DNA of 64,000 nucleotides, taken from assembly GCA_030867875.1 (NCBI GenBank), contig JAOWCC010001589.1, positions 141,271,745 through 141,335,744 of the forward strand, read 5' to 3'. This document shows positions 41,921 through 54,400 of the stretch, in pieces. Position 1 is the stretch's first letter. Each line of letters begins with the position of its first letter. The position numbers and the translations under genes were made by a program. The notes under the pieces are model-generated. The model was not told the origin of the DNA, ran no database searches, and saw only the letters and a list, made by a program, of their open reading frames with translations. Source of the DNA: Actinernus sp. WN-2022. Lineage: Eukaryota > Cnidaria > Anthozoa > Actiniaria > Actinernidae.

Positions 41921-42122
41921 TAATGTCTAATAAAATCTATTTTTAGTAATCGAGAGCATGGATCGATCCATGCTGGGAGCAGCTAAAGCAAAGTGCGCGA
42001 GCGAACGACAACAATCTTATGGCGCGAAAATATTTTGCCGCCATGAGATTGTTGTCGCGCGCTCGCGCGCTTGCTTCGGCTCAGCTACTTCCGGTTACTA
42101 AAATTAGATTTATTAGACGTTA
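41921..42122. mobile_element. 202 bp MITE at the 3' end of SLC22
   Basis: TAATGTCTAATAAAATCTAT and the mirror of ATTTATTAGACGTTA form the ends, with a second mirrored pair (CAACAATCTTATGGCG) in the middle. It starts 114 bp past the SLC22 stop. Its right end holds AATAAA on the gene's strand (42114-42109), a candidate polyadenylation signal. Confidence 0.8.
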
Positions 42123-42235
42123 ATATCGCAAAAGCACGTATATTGGAGATTTCCTCTCTTTATACTTATGCTCTCTTGGCCTTGTTCAATTGCTCATGAT
42201 TGTCAAGTGTAAAATGGTTACAACTCGGCTCTGTT

Positions 42236-42487
42236 TCACAGCCTTGACATTGTAAGATTCTCCTCCTCATCGTCAGCTGTCACTTCATCTTTCTTGTATC
42301 TGTTTGCACGCGCTTCCTTTCGGCAGTATATCTTGAAATCCTCGGGGCATTCCTCCACCTGTTCCACGGTCTGGGGCATGGGAGAGAATAACGTTTCGGG
42401 CAGCCACAGAGCCGTGATCCCTGCGCTGACTCCAAGAACACCAAATATGGCGAGTGGGAGAGTTTTGTTCACATTCGGCAGGTCAGC
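42236..42487 (-). CDS. SLC22: SLC22 last coding exon
   Basis: Residues 461-543: ADLPNVNKTLPLAIFGVLG, AGITALWLPETLFSPMPQT and an acidic cytosolic tail to TGA. Acceptor TCACCAG|. Confidence 0.95.
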   Translation of the reverse strand, partial: ADLPNVNKTLPLAIFGVLGVSAGITALWLPETLFSPMPQTVEQVEECPEDFKIYCRKEARANRYKKDEVTADDEEENLTMSRL

Positions 42488-45400
42488 CTGGTGACAGAAA
42501 AAGGAGGGATGATGGTTAGAAAAATAGTTCAGCTATCATCCAGTCACCCAGAGGGTCTGAGAACAGCTAAACAATGTATAAAGTGCCCCTAACGGACGAG
42601 ATAATCTAATAATAATAATAAACCGGACCTTTATGCTCCAAAATCAACGCCATCATAAATTAAGTACATGAAAAGCGCCTTGTTACGAGACTGGATAACC
42701 CTTCAAGGCTTTAAGAACGACACTATACATGCGCGCGCTGAATTATACTTCCAGTTGCCGTTCGTCAAGCAGTTCTGATAAAACATTCAAAATTCGCTAT
42801 CTTTGTCATTGATGTATGAAATACCCTATAACATTGGAATAATACGGTAATCGTGTGTCTTAATATTTAAGGATCGGTATTTTGGTGTTTTGAAGGTCAC
42901 GTGACCTTAAGGCTGATAAAACAAAGAAATGAAAATGGGGTGGCGGAAGTTATTGTTTTGTTTCAGATTTTCGGTTCGAAATGTTAAGCTTGTTATAGGA
43001 AATGAGAATGCGTCCGGAACGGTTGACTTTTTATCACTGAAGAGGATATAAATGGCGAAAAATGATTCCAAGAATAGGTCACGTGACCTGTTTTCGAGCC
43101 CATGGTGCTTTGCGCCAATGTTATGATTAGTTTGTTTATCAACGGCCGCATAAATTAAAGGCTAGCTTTTAGGCGAACTAAAATGCTCTCGATTGTTTAT
43201 AAGTTTCATAAAAGAAGTACACATACACTTTGGAAAACGAATTTCATAATTTCTACCGGATTAAAAACCCAATCGAACCCACGAATTTTCCCCGGATGTT
43301 AACAGTACTCGGCAGGAAGCCAGTTGTTCTGTATTTAGATTCTAATTCGGTTTACGAGTGCGACTTTTCACAACTCTATAAGCAAACACATACTCTTGTT
43401 TCCTTTTTTTCATGTCTCCAGTATTGCTTAGCTGTATTTGAAGATCTCTACTTTCCTTGCGAATGATATATTTTGAGTGCAAAATGAAAGGTCGTACTCG
43501 CACTCTAGTCAAACTAACAGCGAAGTAACAGCTGAACTCGGCAGATTGGAGTTTGACCCGCGGTCGTAGTTTTGGTAGCACGACTTTCTGGACGTGCTGG
43601 AGGATGAAAAAAAAAGGTTAAGGACATTGCTTTCTCTGCTAATAAAAATGCAAAACATATACAGTACAGATGAGTCGTAACACCTCAGTGGAGCTTAGCC
43701 GTGCGAAATTATAATTACGAATGTTCTTGATGCCAGAAGTGGTTGCTTTGTGCTTTGTATTTCCAACGAAGCCTGCCGGTCCCTTAGTGCAGCAAATCCC
43801 CGGGAAACTCGCGTAGTAGTCCTTTTGAACCACAAGTGTTCTCTTGTAGACCTAGAGAAAGTAAAATGTGGACTGCTGAAGGATTATTTCTCGAGTCGCT
43901 TCGCCTCGCTGTCTCGGTCCTTTCTCCGGCATTCCTCTACTCGCCACTCTAGACCGGGATTCGAAAAAATATTCGAACTAAAGTTTCATTTAAAAAAGTA
44001 TATATACAAAAGTTAAGATAAAAGAAAGTCAGTTAAGCATATATACCTATGAATAATTACACGGTGGATTTCGAAAGATTCGAGAGTCACATTCTTTCTG
44101 ATTTTCGAAGCCTACGAAAATGATTTGCGCGCGCAAAGCACCATGGGCTCGGACACAGGGTCTTTATAAACAGTCTATTAGGGTCAACCATTCCGATCTT
44201 TAAAGTCAACCACAAGTGTAATCAGATAAACACAAAATCGTTACTTAAAATATACAATGCACCACCCGTTTTTAGTTTAATTTTCAACTTTTTGTGATCA
44301 CGTGGTTGGTCACGTGATATACATTTTACCAAAATTTTATATTAGGACGACTAAAAACGCTGAGATTAGTTATAACCACCATTGTTGTAGGATTCGAGCA
44401 AATTCAAGTGACTATATTCAACAAAATAGCTGTAGCCTCGTTTGCATGTTCAAACCATGCCTTGACATGCTTGAGAGTACTTATAATTGATAATTTCGGG
44501 TTCAATTCAAGGTATATTCTCACCAGTAACACAAAGTATGGAGCTAGAATTCCACCGGAACGAGCCATCATGGACGATACACCAAGACCAATATTCCTGT
44601 GGCAGGGAATAAAACGAAATAGGAAAAGGACACAGCATAAAGGGTAATGATACTGAGCACTACCTGAGACATAACCGATGAAATAAGGCCAAGGTGGAAT
44701 AAAACAGGCTTCAAGAACATCAGGATAGCCATAGACATATGTTATTTAAAGTGTGGTCACTTAGCTATAGCCGGTGTACTTTCACACTATGATGGTTATA
44801 AAGCTGTTCTTTTTATATTATTTAGAGATCGGTAATATGCTCAGTTTTTTTCGAAAACTTCACGTCGATACGGTGGTTCGCTATTGAGTTTACAGATCTA
44901 GATTTTTAATTTGTGACAGCCCAGCTCAGCGTGTTTCCTAAATGTCACGAAAATCCATATAGTTTGGCCAGTTTAACATTTTAGACTTGATAATCATTTT
45001 AGAAGTGAAATCTAAATTGTTTTGAATAGAAAGCAAATCATATTGAAGGAAAAATCAGCATTATTTATAGACCCATTCGAAAAATGGCGTCCAATTTAAA
45101 AAGCTATCGTTCTGGTAACGTGAACACGAGGCTAGTCAGTACAAACAAAAGCTTTTGAACGTGTAAGCGAGGCTAGTCAGTACTAAACAATAGTTAATTA
45201 AATTGGACGCCATTTTTCGAATGGGTCTATATTACACTTTATCGGCCACCAGCATGGCGGCCGCATACTAATTAACTATTTTTTTCAAATATTGGTCGTT
45301 TATGAATTCTTGCTCTATACACAAGATCTAAAATGTATCTAAAATGTATTTTCTGAAGGCCACTTTTGTGTGTGATGTCACTGACCACGCACTATACGTC

Positions 45401-48400
45401 CTAAACGACCCAGGTAAGGTGCATGATCTGCGGGGATGTATCACTGCGAACAGCATCCCTCTTGATGGGAGAGCTAATTTATAGATATGCACTAAAGGTA
45501 ACTTACCTTATGACGGTAGGATAAAGTTCTACTGTGAACACGTAAACAGCCAAGAAGTTGTTTGACACACAAACTTTACCGATCATGGCAAGGGTCGTTA
45601 TGACCGGTCGATAAGCTGGTGGAAAAAACATCCCCATTCACAACTTTTATAGAGTTATAATTAAATACCGAGAACCGAGACATTCAGCCATATATATCCC
45701 GAGGGATGTATATATATCCCGAGGGATGTATATGGCGGAATGCCGAGGTTCGAGGTATTTAACTGACGTATTTCATTGTTGTTCGATAACCTTTATTTCA
45801 TTAACATTCCAGTGAATTCCAATATAAAGACCTGTTTAGGTATTCCATAGTTAATAGAGCCATTAACTATGGGTATTCTTTATAAAGCTAATTAGATATT
45901 CAACTCCATATAAAAGCCTTCAATATCTAATGAGCAATATATTGAAATTCACAGGGATCTTAGTGAAATAAAGGTTATCGACTAACAATTATAGAAAATT
46001 TGTGTCAAAAATGAAATAAGAGAGCATAATGTTCACGCTCTCCATGCAATTATCTTAAGATTCTTTTGGGAACTAAATTCGGAAGGCGCGCGGTCACATT
46101 ATGCGTGGTTGTTTTTTTAGAGCTCTCGTGGATTTTATCGTCTCGTCTTAGTTATGTCCTTTGGGTTGTGTTGAGCCCAATGGATAATTTATTTACCAAT
46201 TTGGCCCGACTAATTTCGATGATAAAACAAATCATAATCCACTAATGTCGGAACTCAGCTCAGGATTTTGTCTTATGCAATTCGCAAAGGACCAGGTCGT
46301 AAGAAAAACTGTATGCCTTCATAGGAATCAATCTACAGGAATATCCTACATCCGGCCTTGCTTGACGTAAATGCTGCATGTACTCATTTTTACTATAAAA
46401 AAACCTTTTTTAGTACCAGATGGGACAGCTTATGGGCCGGAATATGAGGGGAGCAATTCTAATGGACCCTTTGCACGTGACGTCATAGCCGCCATGTTAG
46501 TGTCAGTTAACAATAATTCCTCGTTAGCTTCTTTTGTTGGCCGCCATGCCCTTTGTCGTTTGAATCTCTGGGGATTGAGTGCAAACCATCTATAGGTAGG
46601 TTTCGATAAGAAGTCTACCATATTTTCCTCCTCGACTTTTAACATGTATTTGTCTTTACATGCACAATACAATACAATACAATAAAATACAATACAATTT
46701 ATTAAAGTCAAAACGTTGAATACGGTTGCCCGTTAAATTCGAGCCAGAGGCTCATGTTAAAAACGCTCTACTAATATTAAGATATGAATAAATAATGATT
46801 AAGATATAAGGATGTAAAGATAATGAAACTAAGATTAAGTTAATCTTAATATTAATAATACTATATAATATCGAAACTAGCAATTATTTAGGCTTACATG
46901 TAAGAAATACTAAATGTATGGATGAAGAGATCCTTAAGCTAGATCATAGTTAATAGAGTGGAATGGTTAGGAAACTCAGGGACCTTCTTTGTTATATGTC
47001 TTTGTTGGCTTTTTTCAACCACCACCGTGCACAAAACACAATAGAAATTCCAACATGTTAATCAATCAGCCAATAGAAACGTGTGAGTTCAGTCGTTCAG
47101 GGAACGCTAATGAACTATGATCGTGCACAATCTTTTGTCATACCCCTTCGAACCTAAATCGCAGCGCCTTTGTTAGCCCTTTTGAAGTTTGCCGGGTTTC
47201 CTAACCATTCCACTCTATTAACTATGGCTAGATGAATTATAAAGTGCTAGCAGGGACCCATTTTACGCGCGCACATCGACAACTCGGGCTGCCTGTGGTA
47301 TGAGCGTTACTCACAGACAGACCAGCACTTAGCGTATTATTATATAAGACATAATATAATTAAATTAACATTAAAGTTAAGATAAGTTAATTTAGTAAAT
47401 GCAGCTACTAACTGTTTTGAAAAATCGATGCAAAGGCTAGTTCTGATCTCTCTAGTTTTTTGCGAAACTCCTTAATGTTGTTAATGTTAACAGTTGTCAT
47501 ATAGCCTCCTTCGCAGGCATCATTCTCTAAGTCTCGGAAACCGCAGTGAAAACGGTTTTTCCCCGCTGTTTCCGATACTTAAAGATGACTGCGAACGAGA
47601 CTTGGTCACTTCAGTGGTACCTTCAGTGGTGGGGAAGGCCAACACCAACATACAGGAAACACCTCCGATTATCTCAAAGGCAGAGTAAGGGATTCTACGA
47701 CCAAACCTTTAAGTTAAAAGATAATAACAGTTTTCGACAATTAGGACAATCTCTCCGATGTTTTTGGGGCATGAAAACATCCGGAAAGAGATAGAGTGAG
47801 GGAGAGACTGGGGAGGGGCACTTGACTGATAACGAAATTGGTAGGATTGTGGGATCAGGTGGTTCAGAACCGGTCCCAGAAACAATCATTCTTCAGACCC
47901 ATGCAATAGACCGATTACACTGTCCTTTATAACGGTTGCTATAAACCAACTGGTGGACAAGAAGGCATCAGTTCACTTGACAGTTGTTGTTTAAAAGCGT
48001 TCTCGTAAAGTTTTAGAACTATCAAAACAAAGAGGTTGTCTTCCACTTCGCGCATAGCAACCGTTGTCACGGACGCTGCAACCGATCTATACGACTGCTT
48101 TGTTCAAATCGGAAACACAAACGTTGACGCCCGCAAGAAGAGAAAACGAAATGGATAGGCGATAAATACGAATACAGACAAAAGACGACATTCACAATCC
48201 GTCGCCGCACAATATTTTGCTCCCACAAAGAACGTATCATCTCACCTTCCAAGTAAATACCAGCAGATCAGTGCTCCAGGTATCTCGATAATACACAGGA
48301 TGAAAAAGTTGAGGTACATGTCACCACCAAGATTCTTGACGTTGAGATTGATACCAAAGAAGACTACAGCATTGACAAACCTAAATGATAGGAACACCAT

Positions 48401-51400
48401 TGTAAAGCATTATACAATAAACAGGCTACGAAACGCGCGTTCTGATTGGTCGATAGCCATGATCTATTAGAGTACAGCTGCACAGATGACGTCAAAAGGT
48501 CACGTGCGCGCTCTAATTTGTTGGGATAGTTCGCTAATTACTAGATAAAACATTTCGGCGTGAGCTTGTCCTCGACTGCGTCTCGTGGCGCACTTCTCTG
48601 TTCTCGTCACGTTGTGATGTCATCTGTACATCTATAAGAGGAGATGCTGATATATCACTTCAACAGCGAATGAATTGACCTCGTGATCCCACGGGAAAGG
48701 CTTTACTGGATGGCAAACAAACTTTAAAACGCTGTTTTAGAAAGATCGACAATCAATTGGAGGTGGAAAAAGAGCATTTACAACAGGTTTTGCTAATAAC
48801 ACTTATGTCTACCGATCTCGTACAAGTGCCTTTCAATATATAAAATAAGATTTTTTGCCACCCAGTACAACCACGTGATTGCATTGCTGCACAATACCCA
48901 TTGCGTTATGCACAGTACTGTCAGGTTCTCGTAAATTTGCATCTTTTTCGAAGGTGATGCAGCCTCACACTATGGAGTCATGTAGCAGGAACGTGTCCCA
49001 GGGACACGTAGTAGCAGCAATATAAAATCACTCGTGTTCAGTACCCACGAGGATACGTATATAGCTGCCACAATACAAGTGGCTGCCATATAAATCTATC
49101 AGTACCCCAGCCAAAGACAAATATCTTAAACGTAGCCTTGCCTACAGTCTGTGGTGTAGTTGCCTGGAATTTTCTTCCTTTGGGGATAAAGAAATCAGAA
49201 ACTCTAAAGATTTTTTTAAAATAGAATAACTTGCCTTGTTAAAATTATTACTATACTAATTAATGTTTTATATTTACTTGTACACAGCTCTCTGAAAGAG
49301 TATTTTTATGAAGAGACTCCTTGTTTACATAAAGATAACTGACTAACTAACTAAATCACGACTTATACATGCATAGCAAAATAGCAGTAACAGTGTCCCC
49401 ATATCTGAATTCGAACTATTATGTTCAAATTCGTGAAGCACGAACACATATAGCGATACTTCGTGTTGATAAACATTACAATTGTTATACTAATGTGCCA
49501 ACCATGATTTCAAAAGGCCGCTTTGTGTCAGGAACCAATGGATCTCTGGTTGGCACATTAATGCCAATGGATGACGTGGCAGTAAGTATCGCAACAATGT
49601 ACATGTTTGATTCTCTCCCTGCTACATGTCTTCATTACACGTGCCTGCTGCAATCTCGAGTGTACTAACGTGATCTTATCGGTGCTACATATCCCTGGGA
49701 AACGTCCCTGCTACATGACCACTAGTGTGAGCCTACCTTAATCCAATGGTGAACTAATAAGAAAACCTTACCAGTTGAAACCGCAGATAAGAGTCCTTTT
49801 CCTGAGTTTCCGCGTCTTCATAAGATCTAGGAAACCGTATTTGGTGTTGACGTTTTTCCGCTTTTCCGCCTTTTTCACTTCCTGGATGACATGACGTAGT
49901 TTACTAGCTTCCACGTGCACGCCATTGTTGGTGGCAAACTTCATCAACACCTCGTGGGCCTCGTCAAGACGATTCTCAGCAATAAGCCAACGTGGCGACT
50001 CGGGAATAAGTCTGACAGGGAAAATCAGAAGGCAATTGCAATTATTTAAATTTATATGAAGCCACATCTGTAGCAGATAGAAAAACAGTCAATGTTTATA
50101 AACATTACCATTGTAATGCTCCCCTAAAACTTAGGATGTGGTGTGGCGCTGAGCCCTTGAAACCCTTACCCTGTTCCAGACCAAGAAATTGTATTTTTAC
50201 GACCCTGTTCCAGACAAAATGGCACTAAGGTACCCTGTTCCAGGCTAGAAACAACGAAAGCATACCCTGTTCCAGGCAAAATGGCAAAACGATATCCTGT
50301 TCCAGACCAGGCTAGCGTCTGATATGATACGCGTAAGACGTACGTTGCGCTCCACTCGCCACTCGAATCGTAAACAAATAAACGGACTCTGCGTTTGCAT
50401 CGGCAAGGGACCGTGAAAACTCAAACCGTCCTGTGTCCCTTCCAAAAAATTACGACCCTGTTCCAGACCAAAACAGTGATTTATATACCTTGTTCCAGGC
50501 TAAGAATTGTCAAAATCCATACCCTGTCGAGCAGCACGTACCCGTATAGCCTATATATGGGAGTAGCCTCCCCCCCGGGTGTAATGTTAAGCTTTGTGTC
50601 AAGCACCAATGTCTTCCGGTTCTTCCGGTTCCTGTTTTTTCGGCACTGGGTCACATTCTAGTAACTAGCTGTAGTTGGTATTGTGGTTACAGTTTTGGGA
50701 GAGTTGAAGTCTCGATCGCTAGTGAGCCCTACAATGAGGCCCTTAGGGGGAGGGGGTGGGGGTCTGCATGTCCCCTGTCTGAGTTTCAAAACTGGTCGTG
50801 TCGCAGTCTCGGAAGAATTTGTCGCTGTCGGAATTTCGTCTATTGTTTTCTTATTTCGCTCTCGTAATTTCAGACCTTCGTCGTTATATCATTTCGTTGG
50901 TTCAACACCGTGTCGCTTGTCGGAATTTACCCCTAACAGGACCTCTACAATATCACGACGACACACAGGGTGGTCATCGCCAGAGTTTTGTTTTCGTCCT
51001 TATTGGTCCTTTTACGTTCCCATGTATGGAGACTGGACCTGCATTTTACATGCGCATCTGAGCCACGAGGAATGTGCAGCCCCCAATGTAGAGTGCCAGT
51101 TGTTACACCTCGAGGGGAAACACTGCCTTACCCGGATCGGCGCCGTGAAAGGCGGAAGCGCTAAATACTACACCACCGCGACTATATTTCTGATTGGTTG
51201 TGCTTCTAGTTGGTGATGTGGTATGGAATATTTTTTCGCGATATTTGCTACGTATGACGGTGAACTAAATTATGGTGAAAAAAAGACTACGGTACGGGTA
51301 ACCCACCAGTCTTTTGATACTTAAGAGTAAAATGGGTTCCCTGTGGTACACAAATTTATGTGGGTTCCCTGTGTACTGTTCGGGCCTATTTCTCCTCAGT

Positions 51401-54400
51401 AATATACCTATTCGGTTTGCCTTTTTGTTGCCCCGTTTCAGACCACGTGACAGTTCTCTAGAGCATTCGCTGCTTTGTTTTCCCATCATAGAAACTGATA
51501 CATTCCCTCTTGGGATACAGAAAAACAAAAAGACTATACGCAACAAAGAGGCCGACCTGAAAGGGTCTATTATTAGGTCATATTCATGGTTCAAAGGAAA
51601 CCCATATTATTTGTATGCTCGTAAGAAAACGCCAACAGAGAAGGTTACTATATACATGTAGGCTTAATTTTACTGGCTCACCTCCAGAATAGCACCAATG
51701 GAGCGGCCGGAAGGGAGACTGCCAACAACAAATACCGCCAGTCTCGTATGAAATAAGCGAGCAGAGAAAGGGTGGAGAATCCAAGACTGACGAATATGTT
51801 GCACACAAATCCAGCAGCAGTGCGCTGCCTGGTAACGACTAGCTCCATGCAGTAGACGTATCTAACCAGGAGGCAGCCTGCATTGGCCATGCCGGTGGCG
51901 AAACGAAGCAGGGCGAAGAGGGACAGGCAGTCGGCAAACCCCGATGTCGCACCGCATACAGCCTGACCAACAAACAGGTATAAGTGGAAAGGATAGTGCA
52001 CACGTATCATGCATGATGGAAACAGAGAGCAGAGGACTAACCTGTGCACTTGTTTGCACAGGCAAACGTTCATTACTAATCTCGTTCGTTTAGCTTTCGC
52101 CGCAAAATGCAGGAATACCCTTTCCAAGGACCTAGAGTTTCAAACATTTCCGTGGAGCATGCCCTCGTACCTCCCTCCCTTGGGCTTACAATGCCAAAAC
52201 GTCTAGCTATGCCTAGCCTGCGTCGCATCCGAACTGAACCCTGGTTAAGTCCGTCTGCGAAACAGTGGACAAAAGCTTGTTCTCGACCCCCAGCGAAGTT
52301 GCAGGATTATTTATAATCGATTTTGATTGGCTTTTACTAATGCTCATTCTTACACGTCTTCTGACTGGCCATTCAACTGTCACCAGCCTCGGAGATTGTT
52401 ATGACGGGCAATCATGTCACGTCAGAGGCCGCTCGGTCGAAACTTCGTTTGCACGTGAGTCAACTGTTTACTTGAGATTTCTCACCCTAGACGAGCTCTG
52501 TCGTCGTTTCCCTGTGTTTTACTATCGGAGAAGGTTAGGTTTATTTCAACTTCGGGTCAGGTTTTGAAGTAATAGGCAGCTGCCCGTGGTTTAGTGCCAG
52601 ATAAAAGGAAACTTGCCGAACGCATTAAATAGAATCTGTCACGACAAAATGCTCGTTCGAAGAACACACAAACATATCCCTCATGCAGCTTGGAAAGATC
52701 TAGTAATGTGCCACATCCGAACTCGACTCCGGTCAACTGCTCTTGTTCTAGCAAACAAATCTCGATTTTAACTGATATTGTACAAATATCATTGCTCTTT
52801 TCGACGTGTATAAAAGCCGCCGCATTTTGAAATGTAAATTAGCCGTTAGTCGCACCGGTGACAGGCTGGTGACAGTTGAATGGCCAGTCAGAAGACGTGT
52901 AAGAATGAGCATTAGTAAAAGCCAATCAAAATCGATTATAAATAATCCTGCAACTTCGCTGGGGGTCGAGAACAAGCTTTTGTCCACTGTTTCGCAGACG
53001 GACTTAACCGGGGTTCAGTTCGGATGCGACGCAGGCTAGCTATGCCCTGCGTCCGGTTGTTCAAAGCAAGGGTAAGTGTTATCCGGGGTTAAATCGCTAA
53101 CTGTATAGATTATACATTTAAAGGTACTTTTTTGTTATTAGCAAAACCTGTTTGTAAATGCTATTTTCCAACTCCATTCGATTGTCGATCTTTCTAAAAC
53201 AGCATTTTAAGAGATAGCTTGCCATCCAGCACCCATGATAACGCCTTTCCCATGGGGATTACGAGCTCAATTCATTCGTCAAGGAAGTGTTATATCAGCA
53301 CGTGACTGTTTCCTGCAAAAGGCCTGTTATTGGTTGAAAACTGATACTTTTACTTACCAGCAAGGCAATGCTGATAAACACTGATATCCTTCTTCCAAAG
53401 CTGTCGGAGATGTAGCTGAAGGCAACAGACCCTACCAAAAGGCCTGCCATATAGATGGCTTGAGTCATGGCCTTGAGGTGGGATCGATCACATAGCAAGT
53501 GCCACTGAAAATATAGGAGAACGATTATAAAATGTTTCACAGCTTAGCCTGCGTAGCTGGCGGTGTCGAGGCTGCGGCCGGGGGTACTTTTTTTGAATGG
53601 CCGCCATCTTCCCAGATCGCATTACGCAGCTCGGCCAAGATGGCGGCCATTCAAAAAGGTACCCCGGGCCGCGGCTCCGACACCTCCAGCTACGCAGGCT
53701 ACACCCGCTAAGCTCGACTGACTGAGCGCATGTATGTTTGGGGAGCATAATTTTACTGTGCGACTATACTGTAACCGAGGCCACTTAGGCAACGACAACC
53801 AATCACATTGCAGAACGAAAACAAAGCATTGCATCTAACGGTCATTTGATCCAATCAGTGTCGAGTACAATACAATGGCACTTCAACTTACAGAGTTTTG
53901 TAGACTGGAAATCGCATGAACGCGAGTGCTATACGTGATTTATAGGCACTGAGTGATATTTCGAAAGTTCTGATAATTGAATGAACCTTTAGGCGATTTA
54001 GACAATTTCAGAACTTTCAAAATATCACTCAGTGCCCATTAAATAACGTATAGCATGAGTTGATATACTGAGCAAACATTTGCTGAAGACGTGCAACTAT
54101 GCATTCTATAACCTTGTTGTGCACACGCTATTGACCAATCAGAATCCAGATATTTTGTTGAGTCACAGGTAACCCAAGCTCTGTAAGTGGCTTTATTTAC
54201 TAGCATTTGTATGGATTTTTTTTTAGTCACTAATATTGAATAAAAAGCGACAATACTTACAGCATGTGTTTATTTGTCCATGGGCTGTCTCTAGTTGCAA
54301 TTTCAGCGTTTTTCGGCAAGTTTTGATCCCAGCAGTTCTGCTAACTGTATACCAAGGAAAGGTAGGAGACGAAGGATTTCAACCAGGGCTCAAAACTTGC

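Noticed and set aside
50683..51216. 177-codon frame in SLC22 intron 3
   Set aside because: Gly-run from a G tract, no domain, opposite strand to the gene, and composition of an intron.
52265..52987. Two frames starting MDKSLFSTPSEVAGLFI on opposite strands
   Set aside because: They are the two arms of the foldback element 52214-53037, not two genes.
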